Origin: Actinomycetes bacterium | Lineage (GTDB): Bacteria > Actinomycetota > Acidimicrobiia > Acidimicrobiales > RAAP-2 | NCBI GenBank assembly: GCA_021799915.1 | Contig: JAJYZN010000033.1 | Location: 1 to 18,830 of the forward strand | Length of the DNA: 18,830 nucleotides | Direction: 5' to 3' | Shown: positions 1 through 7,305 of the stretch, piece after piece | Numbering within the stretch: the first letter of the stretch is position 1 | Layout: every line of letters starts with the position of its first letter | Position numbers and translations under genes: made by a program | Notes under the pieces: generated by a model | What the model saw: the letters and a program-made list of their open reading frames with translations, nothing else | The model's database searches: none | What the model was told of the DNA's origin: nothing

Positions 1-1
1 T

Positions 2-799
2 GGTGCCCATGTGGTTCTTCAGGCGCTTCACGTCGCCCAGGCTCGCGGCGGCGAACGCCACCCGGCGCCGCCCGGTGATGGCCACGTTCACCGAGGTCCG
101 CGGAGCGGACAGCGGCAGGGCCGCCCTGCCGCCGGTGTCCTCACGCTGGCGGACCCGCCGTACGCCCAGCACCGCCTGACCGGTGCGCCAGACCATCCGG
201 CCGATCTCGAACGGGCGGACCGCCCGGGCCACCAGGGCCTGGGACACCAGCTCGAGGTCCGAGGGGATCCGACCTTCCGGAGCCGGTGCGGTCGGGACCG
301 GCTGGGTCGACGGGTTGGGCTCGAGGTCGAACAGGATGCCCAGCAGCTCGGCTCCCGACACCCCGTCGATGGTGCTGTGGTGCATCTTGGCCACCAGGCC
401 GATCTTCCCGCCTTCGAGCCCCTCGACGATCCACATCTCCCACAGGGGTCGGTCCCGGTGGAGCTGGCGGCTGTTCACGTCGGCGGCGAACTCGGCCAGC
501 TCCCGCATCCCGCCGGGGGCCGGGAGCGCGGCCCGACGCAGGTGGTTGTCGATGTCGAACTCGGGATCGTCCACCCAGATCGGGTGGCCCAGGCGGAGGG
601 GCACCTCGACCAGGCGACGTTGGAACACCGGGGCCAGGGGGATCCGCTGGTCGATGAGATGGCGGAGGCGGCGGAACGAGTAGCCCTCGGGCACGGTCGA
701 CGGGTCGAAGACCGCGGTCATCGACACGTGCATGTGCAGCGTCGGCGTCTCCAGGTAGAGGAAGCTGGCGTCGAGCCCGGTCAATCGCTCCGTCGTCAT
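2..799 (-). CDS. Wax ester synthase / diacylglycerol acyltransferase (WS/DGAT), N-terminal part
   Basis: The enzyme esterifies fatty acyl-CoA with a fatty alcohol or diacylglycerol to make storage wax esters or triacylglycerol, usually at the inner membrane and lipid-droplet surface. Reading the minus strand from ATG at 799-797 gives 266 codons without a stop to the window edge; family members are about 450-500 residues, so the C-terminal part lies outside. The family opening (MTTERLTGLDASFLYLE) is present, followed by a PLWEMWIVEGL stretch and the acyltransferase active-site motif HHSTIDG at residues 140-146 (HHxxxDG), with H141 as the expected catalytic base and D145. A later NVAITGRRR segment matches the second conserved block. 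A strong GAGGAGG ribosome binding site precedes the ATG. It diverges from an esterase gene at 967. Specificity (wax ester versus triacylglycerol) cannot be told from the sequence. Confidence 0.93.
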   Translation of the reverse strand, partial: MTTERLTGLDASFLYLETPTLHMHVSMTAVFDPSTVPEGYSFRRLRHLIDQRIPLAPVFQRRLVEVPLRLGHPIWVDDPEFDIDNHLRRAALPAPGGMRELAEFAADVNSRQLHRDRPLWEMWIVEGLEGGKIGLVAKMHHSTIDGVSGAELLGILFDLEPNPSTQPVPTAPAPEGRIPSDLELVSQALVARAVRPFEIGRMVWRTGQAVLGVRRVRQREDTGGRAALPLSAPRTSVNVAITGRRRVAFAAASLGDVKRLKNHMGT

Positions 800-966
800 G
801 TTCCCTCCTCGGTCCGGCTCGTTGCCGTCGCGCACTACGGTCGCACCTCGGCGGCGTCGAGGCAACTGGTCGGCCGCCCGTCGCCCCGTCACCCCGTCGC
901 GGCGGCCCCCGTCACCGGCCCGGGACCCGGTGCTGCTCGACGGGCGCTGGTGGCCCCGCCCGCGCC

Positions 967-2256
967 ATGATGCACGCCGTGCCGTACGCCTTCCTCGCCG
1001 TCGCCGCCGTGGGCGTCCTCACCGTCGTGAACGCCTACCGCCCGATGCGACGCGAGCCGTTCACCGTCGTGAGCTTCTTCGCCGGGTGGCTCGCCGGGGA
1101 GCTGCCGATCCAGACGATCGCCGTGCAGGCGGCGGCCACGGTGGTCTTCGGCGTCTACGGCGCCTTCGGCGCCTGGCCCGGGTACGTGGGGCTGGTGCTC
1201 GCCCTGGTCGGCTGGGCCGGGCTGGTCGGGCTGGCGGTGTCCGGCCGCCGGGCCGCGGCGGTGGTGGCGGCCTCCCTGGAGGACCCCGCGGCCGGTCCGC
1301 TGGGCGTGGTGCGGATCCCCGACGACTACCTGTGGGCCAAGTGGTGGCGCCTCACCCGGGCCATCCCGCTCCGGAGCCGGAGCGTCGAGCTGGTGAAGAA
1401 CGTCGACTACTGGGGTGACGGGATCCGCCGGCACCGCCTGGACATCGTCCGACCCGCCGGGTCGGGTGGGGCCGCCGGTTCCGCCGGGAGCAGCCGGGGA
1501 GCCCCGGTCATGGTCTACATCCACGGCGGCGCCTGGGTGATGGGTGAGAAGCGCGAGCAGGGCAAGCCCATGCTCTACGAGCTGGCGGCCCGGGGTTGGG
1601 TGGGCGTGGCCATCAACTACCGGCTCAGCCCCCGGGCCACGTGGCCCGACCACATCGTGGACTGCAAGCGGGCCATCGCCTGGGTCCACGAGCACATCGC
1701 CGAGTACGGCGGGGACCCCTCCTTCATCGCCCTGAGCGGGGGATCGGCGGGCGGCCACCTCTCGGCGCTGGCCGCCCTCACGCCCGGGGATCCGGCATGG
1801 CAGCCCGGGTTCGAGTCGGCCGATACCTCGGTCGACGCCTGCGTCCCCTTCTACGGGGTGATGGACATGACCGGAGCGGCCTCGGGATCGGGGAAGTACG
1901 GGCCCGGGCTGTTGGAGCTGCTGGAGACCCGGGTCATGAAAGTGACGTCCTCGGAGCACCCCGAAGTGTTCCGGCAGGCCTCCCCCACCCTGCGGGTCCA
2001 CCCCGGGGCGCCGCCGTTCTTCGTGCTCCACGGGACGAACGACACCCTGGTCCCGGTCGACGTGGCCCGTACGTTCGTCGCCGCCCTCCGGGAGGTGTCT
2101 GCGGCTCCGGTGGCCTACGCCGAGCTCCCTCTGGCCCAGCACGCCTTCGACGTCCTGGCTTCGCTGCGGTGCCGGGCCACCACCGCCGGTGTGGTCGGCT
2201 TCCTCGATGCCGTGCGCGCCCTGCGAGGCAGCGGCGACAGCCGCCCGGGGATCTGA
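967..2256 (+). CDS. Membrane-anchored alpha/beta-hydrolase (carboxylesterase/lipase, HSL/LipC-like)
   Basis: A 429-residue serine esterase of the alpha/beta-hydrolase fold. Residues 1-100 hold about three hydrophobic segments (around 5-22, 50-68 and 73-92), so the enzyme is probably tethered to the membrane with its catalytic domain after residue ~140. The oxyanion-hole motif HGGAW is at 186-190. The nucleophile elbow GGSAGG places Ser260 as nucleophile, Asp359 follows in GTNDTLVP, and His392 lies in AQHAFD, giving a complete triad. The layout resembles mycobacterial LipC/LipO-type enzymes that act on acyl esters; the actual substrate is unknown. The start ATG (ATG ATG at 967 and 970) lacks a clear Shine-Dalgarno sequence. 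It diverges from the WS/DGAT gene, so the pair may make and break storage esters; that link is inference. Confidence 0.88.
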   Translation: MMHAVPYAFLAVAAVGVLTVVNAYRPMRREPFTVVSFFAGWLAGELPIQTIAVQAAATVVFGVYGAFGAWPGYVGLVLALVGWAGLVGLAVSGRRAAAVVAASLEDPAAGPLGVVRIPDDYLWAKWWRLTRAIPLRSRSVELVKNVDYWGDGIRRHRLDIVRPAGSGGAAGSAGSSRGAPVMVYIHGGAWVMGEKREQGKPMLYELAARGWVGVAINYRLSPRATWPDHIVDCKRAIAWVHEHIAEYGGDPSFIALSGGSAGGHLSALAALTPGDPAWQPGFESADTSVDACVPFYGVMDMTGAASGSGKYGPGLLELLETRVMKVTSSEHPEVFRQASPTLRVHPGAPPFFVLHGTNDTLVPVDVARTFVAALREVSAAPVAYAELPLAQHAFDVLASLRCRATTAGVVGFLDAVRALRGSGDSRPGI

Positions 2257-2269
2257 CGTAGCATCAGAT
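2251..2269. promoter_or_regulatory. Inverted repeat with -10-like element before the ABC operon
   Basis: ATCTGA and TCAGAT form 6-bp inverted arms around a 7-nt spacer, overlapping the esterase stop codon. A -10-like TAGCAT lies at 2259-2264, across the spacer and the first base of the right arm, about 65 nt before the substrate-binding-protein start. This could be an operator over the operon promoter or a weak hairpin. No good -35 is visible. Confidence 0.35.
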
Positions 2270-2328
2270 TCGAGAGCACGCCGGGCCCGGGTGAGGGTCC
2301 CGGTGACGGACGGGGAAGGGGAACCACA

Positions 2329-3693
2329 GTGGAAGGTCTGAAGGACGGTACCGGTGCGGCCGCCGCGGGCCGGCCGACGCGAGGGCGGGTGCGGACTGCC
2401 GTGCTCGGTCTGGCGGCGCTGAGCGTTCCGCTCGCCGCGTGCAGCACGGTCAGCTCGTCCGGCTCGTCATCGAGCTCCTCGTCGGCGGTGGCATCGACCG
2501 GCCCGGCCTGCCAGGCCCCGGTGAAGGAGACGGCGGCCATGGCCGCCTCGACCACCGGGATCACCCCCGACTCGGTCACCGTGGGGAACGTCTCGACCAT
2601 CAGCGGTCCGGTCCCGGGTCTGTTCGAAGGAGCGCCGAACGGCGTCAAGGCCTACTTCGCGTACGTCAACTCCAAGGGCGGGGTGAACGGTCGCAAGCTC
2701 GAGGTGAACTCGATGGACGACGGATTCACAGGCCAGCAGAACTCTTCAGAGACCCAGTCGGCGGTGGCGTCGGACTTCGCCATGGTGGGGAACTTCTCGC
2801 TCTTCGACTCTTACGGGTGCAAGATCCTGGCCCAGAACCCGGCGGTGGCCGACGTGTCGGTCACCTTGGACCCAGGGACCAATGCCCTGCCCAACGACTT
2901 CAGTGCCCAGCCGCTGGCGCTCGGAGTATCCCTGGGCTCGCTCAACTTCATCCGCAAGAAGTATCCCAACGACCGGCGGGTGGGCACGATCGTCTCGACA
3001 ACGGCCACCGCGGTGGCCCAGTGGCAGGGCGAGGAGGCGGCGCTGAAGCACGCCGGGTTCACGATCGCCTACCAGCAGAAGATCGGTCCGTTGGCCACGG
3101 ACTTCACCACCCAGGTGATCCAGATGCGCAACGCCGGGGTGAACGTGCTGTACCTGACCGCCCTCGACTGGCAGGTGGCGGCCATCTTGACCCAGAACAT
3201 GGTCCAGCAGAACTGGCACCCGGCGGTGGTGCTGTCGGGTGGGCCGATCTACGCCGACCAGTTCATCGCCAAGGCCGGCGGTGCGAGCGCCGTCGACGGG
3301 GACTGGATCGGCCAGGCACAGGCGCTGTACCTGGGTCAGGACGCGTCCTCGGTGCCGGCGGTGGGGCAGTTCTTGAAGTGGGTGAAGGTGGTGGCCCCGT
3401 CGTGGACCCCCGACCTGTTCACCCTCTACGGGTGGGCCTCGGCCCAGCTCTTCGTCCAGGCGCTCCAGGCGGCGGGCAAGGACCCCACCAGGGGGTCGCT
3501 CCTGGCCCAGCTGCACAAGATCACGGCTTTCGACGCCTCGGGGATGCTGGCCCCCACCGACCCGGCCGCGAAGCTGCCGGCCAGCTGCTTCCTCATGGCC
3601 CAGATCCAGCACGGGCAGTTCGTACGGGTGCTGCCGCCGAAGTCGGGCTTCACATGCAACACCAGCTTCTACTACGCCAGCGGCAAGCCGTGA
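2329..3693 (+). CDS. Branched-chain amino acid-type ABC transporter substrate-binding lipoprotein (LivK-like)
   Basis: This is the extracytoplasmic receptor of the importer encoded just downstream. The 454-residue product begins at GTG 2329, preceded by an AAGGGG ribosome binding site. A positively charged segment (R15-R22) and hydrophobic stretch end in the lipobox LAAC with Cys38 as the lipidation site. A serine-rich linker (about 40-53) and a type I periplasmic binding fold (Peripla_BP_6) follow: residues ~80-450 include VTVGNVSTISGP at the start of the domain and KAYFAYVNSKGGVNGRKLE, the usual family signature. The ligand is not certain; Liv-type receptors bind leucine/isoleucine/valine but also amides, urea or aromatic acids. 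It is the first gene of a SBP-permease-ATPase-ATPase operon, and a hairpin after its stop may raise its expression relative to the permease. Confidence 0.92.
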   Translation: MEGLKDGTGAAAAGRPTRGRVRTAVLGLAALSVPLAACSTVSSSGSSSSSSSAVASTGPACQAPVKETAAMAASTTGITPDSVTVGNVSTISGPVPGLFEGAPNGVKAYFAYVNSKGGVNGRKLEVNSMDDGFTGQQNSSETQSAVASDFAMVGNFSLFDSYGCKILAQNPAVADVSVTLDPGTNALPNDFSAQPLALGVSLGSLNFIRKKYPNDRRVGTIVSTTATAVAQWQGEEAALKHAGFTIAYQQKIGPLATDFTTQVIQMRNAGVNVLYLTALDWQVAAILTQNMVQQNWHPAVVLSGGPIYADQFIAKAGGASAVDGDWIGQAQALYLGQDASSVPAVGQFLKWVKVVAPSWTPDLFTLYGWASAQLFVQALQAAGKDPTRGSLLAQLHKITAFDASGMLAPTDPAAKLPASCFLMAQIQHGQFVRVLPPKSGFTCNTSFYYASGKP

Positions 3694-3700
3694 GCGACCA

Positions 3701-3717
3701 CCGGAGCGCGACTCCGG
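3701..3717 (+). terminator. Intercistronic hairpin between substrate-binding protein and permease genes
   Basis: A 6-bp perfect stem (CCGGAG/CTCCGG) with a 5-nt loop begins 7 nt after the receptor stop codon and lies 34 nt before the permease start. There is no T-tract. Such hairpins in transporter operons often cause partial termination or protect the upstream mRNA so the receptor is made in excess; here that role is inferred. Confidence 0.45.
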
Positions 3718-3750
3718 GCCGTTGAGCCTGGGGCCTGAGGGGGGAGAGCG

Positions 3751-5700
3751 GTGAACGTCTTCCTGAGCTACACGGTGATCGGCGTGACCCTCGGGGCCAT
3801 CTACGCCATCACCGCCACCGGCCTGGTGGTCACCTACACCACCACCGGGGTGTTCAATTTCGCCCACGGTGCGGTCGGGATGGTCGCCGCCTTCAGCTTC
3901 TACCAGCTCTGGCAGGCCTGGCACTGGCCGCTGCTGGTGGCTCTGGCGGTGGTGCTCTTGGTGGAGGCCCCGATCCTGGCCGTGCTGGTCGAGACGGTGC
4001 TCATGCGCCGCCTGCACGGAGCGTCGACCGAGCGGTCCCTCATGGTCACCCTCGGGCTCCTCGTCATCCTCGTCGGGTTGGCCACGGCGGTGTGGAACCC
4101 GCTCACCAGCCGCACGGTGCCGCCGTTCTTCGGCACAGACAGTGTCCGGGTCCTCGGCGTGTACGTGAGCGCCCAGCAGATCCTGACCGTCGTCGTGGTG
4201 GTGCTCATGGCCGTGGCCCTGCGGTGGTTCTTCCGGACCTTCCGGGTGGGGGTGGCCATGCGAGCCGTCGTGGACGACCCGGACCTGGTGGCCATGGCCG
4301 GGGCCAAGCCCTACCGGGTGGCCCAGATGGGCTGGATGCTCGGGTTCTTCCTCGCCGCGCTCGCCGGGTGCCTACTGGCCCCGACCGTGGCCACCACCGG
4401 GCTCAACATCAGCCAGCTCACCCTGCTGGTGGTGAACGGCTACGCCGCCGCGGTGGTGGGGAGGCTCCGGAGCGTTCCGCTCACGGTCGTGGGTGGGATC
4501 GTCCTCGGACTGGTCACCGAGTACTGCGTCGGGTACCTCCCGACAGCCCATCTCAGCCAGAACCTCATCGCCGTGATCCCCGAAGTGGTCCCGGTGATCT
4601 TCCTATTCGTCGTGCTCTTGGTCATCCCGGCCGCCCGCCTGGTGGCCGCCGGACGGCTGCCGCGGCACGCCGCTCCCCGGGTGCCCGGCCCGGCCCGGTC
4701 CTGGGTCGGGGCCGCCGTGCTGGTGCTCCTGGCCGTCGCCGTGTCCCCGCTCCTCGGGGGCATCGCCCTGGCCACGGTGGCCACCGGGCTGGCCCTGGGC
4801 ATCGTCGGGGTCTCACTCGTGCTGCTGACCGGCTACGCCGGTCAGGTCTCGCTGTGCCAGCTCACCTTCCTCGGGGTGGGAGCGTTCACCATGGGCAAGA
4901 TCAGCGGAGGGGGTGGCTGGCTGGGACTGGTGGCCGCCGTCGGGGTGTCGGGCGCGGTCGGGGCGCTCGTGGCCCTGCCCACCCTGCGCCTCCGGGGCCT
5001 GTACCTGGCCCTGGCCACCTTGGCCTTCGGCGAGGCCGCCTACTACGCCTTCTTCTCCAATCCCAGCTTCTTCCCCGGCTACGGGGGGAACATCACAGTG
5101 CGCCGCCTGGCGCTGCCCGGCGCCCAGTCCGTGGGGGACCGGGTGGAGCTGGTCGAGATCGCCGTGGCGCTGGCCCTGTGCGCGGTCGCGGTGCTGGCCG
5201 TCCGGCGCAGCCGGTTCGGACGGCGGCTGGTGGCACTGAACGACTCGCCGGCGGCCTTCGCCACCCTGGGGATGAACGCCCGGGCGGTCAAGGTGGCGGT
5301 CTTCGCCCTCTCGGCGGCCATGGCCGGGCTCGGTGGCTGCCTGTACGCCGGTGAGCAGGGGGCCATCAGCGCCAACGACGTGCTGTTCTTCTCGAGCCTT
5401 ACCCTCCTCTTGTTCGTGGCCATCTGGGGGATGCGGACGGTCACCGGCGGCATCTTGGGCGGCCTGACCGCGGCGGCGCTCCCGGTGGCCGCCACCCACC
5501 TGCCCCATGCCCTCACCGACCTGAGCGGTCTGGTCGCCGGGGTCGGGATCGTCCTGCTCAGCCGGAACCCCGACGGGGTCCTGGGCCTGCCGGCGCTGAC
5601 CGGACTTCTCCGACGGACATGGGGGGCGGCGCCGAGCGGAGATGCCACCGGGGAACCGGCCCTCGGAGCGACACAGGGTGCGGTCGGTGCCGCCGGCTGA
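3751..5700 (+). CDS. Fused LivH-LivM branched-chain amino acid-type ABC permease
   Basis: A single 649-residue membrane protein combining both permease subunits of a Liv-type importer. Residues 1 to ~300 match LivH: VTLGAIYAITATGLVVTYTT and FNFAHGA near the N-terminus, then several hydrophobic helices. Residues ~315-625 match LivM, including VLLTGYAGQVSLCQ and the cytoplasmic-loop region FALSAAMAGLGGCLYAG that contacts the ATPase. A charged Pro/Arg-rich linker (about 300-315) joins the halves. In most bacteria these are separate proteins of about 290-300 and 320-350 residues, so this fusion is complete rather than truncated. The GTG start at 3751 has a strong AGGGGGGAG site just upstream. The gene overlaps the start of the LivG-type ATPase gene. 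Confidence 0.92.
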   Translation: MNVFLSYTVIGVTLGAIYAITATGLVVTYTTTGVFNFAHGAVGMVAAFSFYQLWQAWHWPLLVALAVVLLVEAPILAVLVETVLMRRLHGASTERSLMVTLGLLVILVGLATAVWNPLTSRTVPPFFGTDSVRVLGVYVSAQQILTVVVVVLMAVALRWFFRTFRVGVAMRAVVDDPDLVAMAGAKPYRVAQMGWMLGFFLAALAGCLLAPTVATTGLNISQLTLLVVNGYAAAVVGRLRSVPLTVVGGIVLGLVTEYCVGYLPTAHLSQNLIAVIPEVVPVIFLFVVLLVIPAARLVAAGRLPRHAAPRVPGPARSWVGAAVLVLLAVAVSPLLGGIALATVATGLALGIVGVSLVLLTGYAGQVSLCQLTFLGVGAFTMGKISGGGGWLGLVAAVGVSGAVGALVALPTLRLRGLYLALATLAFGEAAYYAFFSNPSFFPGYGGNITVRRLALPGAQSVGDRVELVEIAVALALCAVAVLAVRRSRFGRRLVALNDSPAAFATLGMNARAVKVAVFALSAAMAGLGGCLYAGEQGAISANDVLFFSSLTLLLFVAIWGMRTVTGGILGGLTAAALPVAATHLPHALTDLSGLVAGVGIVLLSRNPDGVLGLPALTGLLRRTWGAAPSGDATGEPALGATQGAVGAAG

Positions 5701-6499
5701 GCCCGCGGCCCGCGCCTCCGGCGAGCGCGGGGAGCCGGCGCTCGAGGCCCGCGGCGTGTCGGTTCGCTTCGGAGGGGTCGCGGCGTTGACGGACGTGTCC
5801 CTCGCCGCCCACCCCGGCCAGGTCACCGGCCTCATCGGACCCAACGGAGCCGGTAAGACCACCTTGTTCAACGTGATCACCGGCCTCCAGCGTCCGGACC
5901 ACGGGCGGGTGACCATCGCCGGTCGGGACGTGACCGGGCTCGGTCCCCACCGGCGGGCCCGGCTCGGCCTGGCCCGGACCTTCCAGCGCCTCGAGCTGTT
6001 CGGCACCCTGAGCGCGGCCGAGAACGTCCGCGTGGGCCTCGAGGCACGGGGCTCCCGCAGGAGCACCGCCGGGGCCCGGTCCGGGCTCCCGTCCGGTGCA
6101 GCGGCGCTGCTGGAGCGAGTCGGCGTCCCCGGCGCCCCCGACGCCCCGGCGGCTTCCCTGCCCACCGGCTCGGCCCGGCTGGTGGAGCTGGCCCGGGCGC
6201 TGGCCATCGATCCCGGGGTCCTGCTGCTGGACGAGCCCTGCTCGGGACTGGACGACCACGAGACCGCGGCCCTCGGGAAGCTCCTGGGCGAGCTGGCGTC
6301 CGAGGGTCGGGCGGTGCTCCTGGTCGAGCACGACATGGACCTGGTCCTCCAGATCTGCGACTTGGTCTACGTGCTGGACTTCGGGGAGATCATCGCTTCG
6401 GGCACGCCGGACCAGGTGCGCAATGACCCGGCAGTCCAGTCCGCGTACCTGGGTCGGGTCGAGAGGTCGGACGAGCGCGCCGGCCCGGTGTCGCCGTGA
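5642..6499 (+). CDS. livG: Branched-chain amino acid-type ABC transporter ATP-binding protein (LivG-like)
   Basis: One of the two cytoplasmic ATPases that power the fused permease. In the 285-residue reading, Walker A GPNGAGKT is at 66-73, the Q-loop region at TFQRLELF (113-120), Walker B LLLDEP at 194-199 and the switch histidine at H230. The ABC signature is unusual: LPTGSARLVELARAL at 173-187 replaces the LSxGQ/E form, keeping only the central glycine. The ATG at 5642 overlaps the permease gene by 59 nt. GTG codons at 5678 and 5687 are alternative starts that would remove a poorly conserved basic N-terminus, and the conserved domain begins only near residue 34. Its last bases overlap the LivF start (GTGA), so the two ATPases are probably translationally coupled. 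Confidence 0.9.
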   Translation: MPPGNRPSERHRVRSVPPAEPAARASGERGEPALEARGVSVRFGGVAALTDVSLAAHPGQVTGLIGPNGAGKTTLFNVITGLQRPDHGRVTIAGRDVTGLGPHRRARLGLARTFQRLELFGTLSAAENVRVGLEARGSRRSTAGARSGLPSGAAALLERVGVPGAPDAPAASLPTGSARLVELARALAIDPGVLLLDEPCSGLDDHETAALGKLLGELASEGRAVLLVEHDMDLVLQICDLVYVLDFGEIIASGTPDQVRNDPAVQSAYLGRVERSDERAGPVSP

Positions 6500-7278
6500 G
6501 CGCTCCGGCCGGCCCGGGGAGTGGGGCGGTTGCCGCCGCCGCCGGGCCCGAGGCCACCGGCTCGGCCCACCCTCAGCTCGGGTCGTTGGACGTGGTGGGG
6601 GTGCGGGCCGCCTACGGCCGCATCGAGGTGCTCCACGGGGTGGACCTCAGCGTCCCGGCCGGCAGCGTGTTCGCCCTACTCGGCCCCAACGGCGCCGGAA
6701 AGTCCACGCTGCTCAAGGTGATTAGCGGGCGGGTCCGTCCCACCTCGGGGACGGTGGAGATCGGCGGGATCCGCCCCCGGAAGGCGACCCCGGAGGCCCT
6801 GGCTCGGGCTGGGGTGTGCTCGATACCCGAAGGGCGGGGGATATTCCCGAACCTGAGCGTCCGGGACAACCTGCGGATGTGGACCTACTGCGGGGGGGTG
6901 GCCCGGTCCGAGGCCGAGGAGCGGGCCTTCGAACGATTCCCCCGGCTGGCCGAGCGCCGACGCCAGCTCGCCGGCACGCTGTCGGGCGGTGAGCAGCAGA
7001 TGCTGGCCATCTCCCGGGCTCTCGTGGGGTCGCCGAAGCTGCTGTTGCTCGACGAGATCTCGATGGGCCTGGCCCCGCTGGTGGTGGTCGAGCTCTACGA
7101 CCTGGTGGCCCAGATCGCCGCCGACGGAGTCACCGTCGTGGTGGTCGAGCAGTTCGTGACCACGGCGCTGGCGGTCGCCAGCCGGGCGGCCATCATGGTC
7201 CACGGCCGGGTGCTTCGGGAGGGGACTCCCGATCAGATGGCCGACGCCGCGCTGGGGGCGTACCTCACCGGCGGCTGA
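6496..7278 (+). CDS. livF: Branched-chain amino acid-type ABC transporter ATP-binding protein (LivF-like)
   Basis: The second ATPase of the importer, 260 residues. Walker A GPNGAGKS is at 63-70, the canonical signature LSGGEQQ at 162-168, Walker B LLLLDE at 182-187, and the H-loop position is VVEQF with glutamine, as is usual for LivF. SIPEGRGIFPNLSVRDNL (109-126) is characteristic of this subfamily. The GTG start overlaps the livG stop by 4 nt (GTGA), a typical coupled junction. An alanine/glycine-rich N-terminal stretch of about 28 residues is not part of the domain, so a later start is possible, but none has a better ribosome binding site that I can see. It is the last gene of the operon, meeting valS tail to tail. 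Confidence 0.92.
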   Translation: MSAPAGPGSGAVAAAAGPEATGSAHPQLGSLDVVGVRAAYGRIEVLHGVDLSVPAGSVFALLGPNGAGKSTLLKVISGRVRPTSGTVEIGGIRPRKATPEALARAGVCSIPEGRGIFPNLSVRDNLRMWTYCGGVARSEAEERAFERFPRLAERRRQLAGTLSGGEQQMLAISRALVGSPKLLLLDEISMGLAPLVVVELYDLVAQIAADGVTVVVVEQFVTTALAVASRAAIMVHGRVLREGTPDQMADAALGAYLTGG

Positions 7279-7297
7279 TCGTTCCGCTCGCCGCCGG
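7268..7297. terminator. Candidate bidirectional terminator between livF and valS
   Basis: A perfect 8-bp G/C stem (CCGGCGGC/GCCGCCGG) with a 14-nt loop spans the livF stop codon and the 27-bp gap to the valS stop. It has no T-tract on either strand, as is common in high-GC actinobacteria, so termination is likely but not proven. Confidence 0.5.
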
Positions 7298-7305
7298 GGT
7301 CGACC

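Noticed and set aside
889..2142. A 417-codon minus-strand open frame opposite the esterase
   Set aside because: The plus-strand esterase has a full catalytic triad, and the antisense translation is His/Gly/Arg-rich noise.
2746..4017. A 423-codon minus-strand open frame opposite the first substrate-binding protein
   Set aside because: It is a mirror of biased codons in a receptor gene with lipobox and family motifs. It also crosses the operon gap.
4813..6336. A 507-codon open frame on the minus strand opposite the fused permease and livG
   Set aside because: The opposite strand encodes clear permease and ATPase motifs. The antisense product is Arg/Pro/Gly/Ser-rich without domains.
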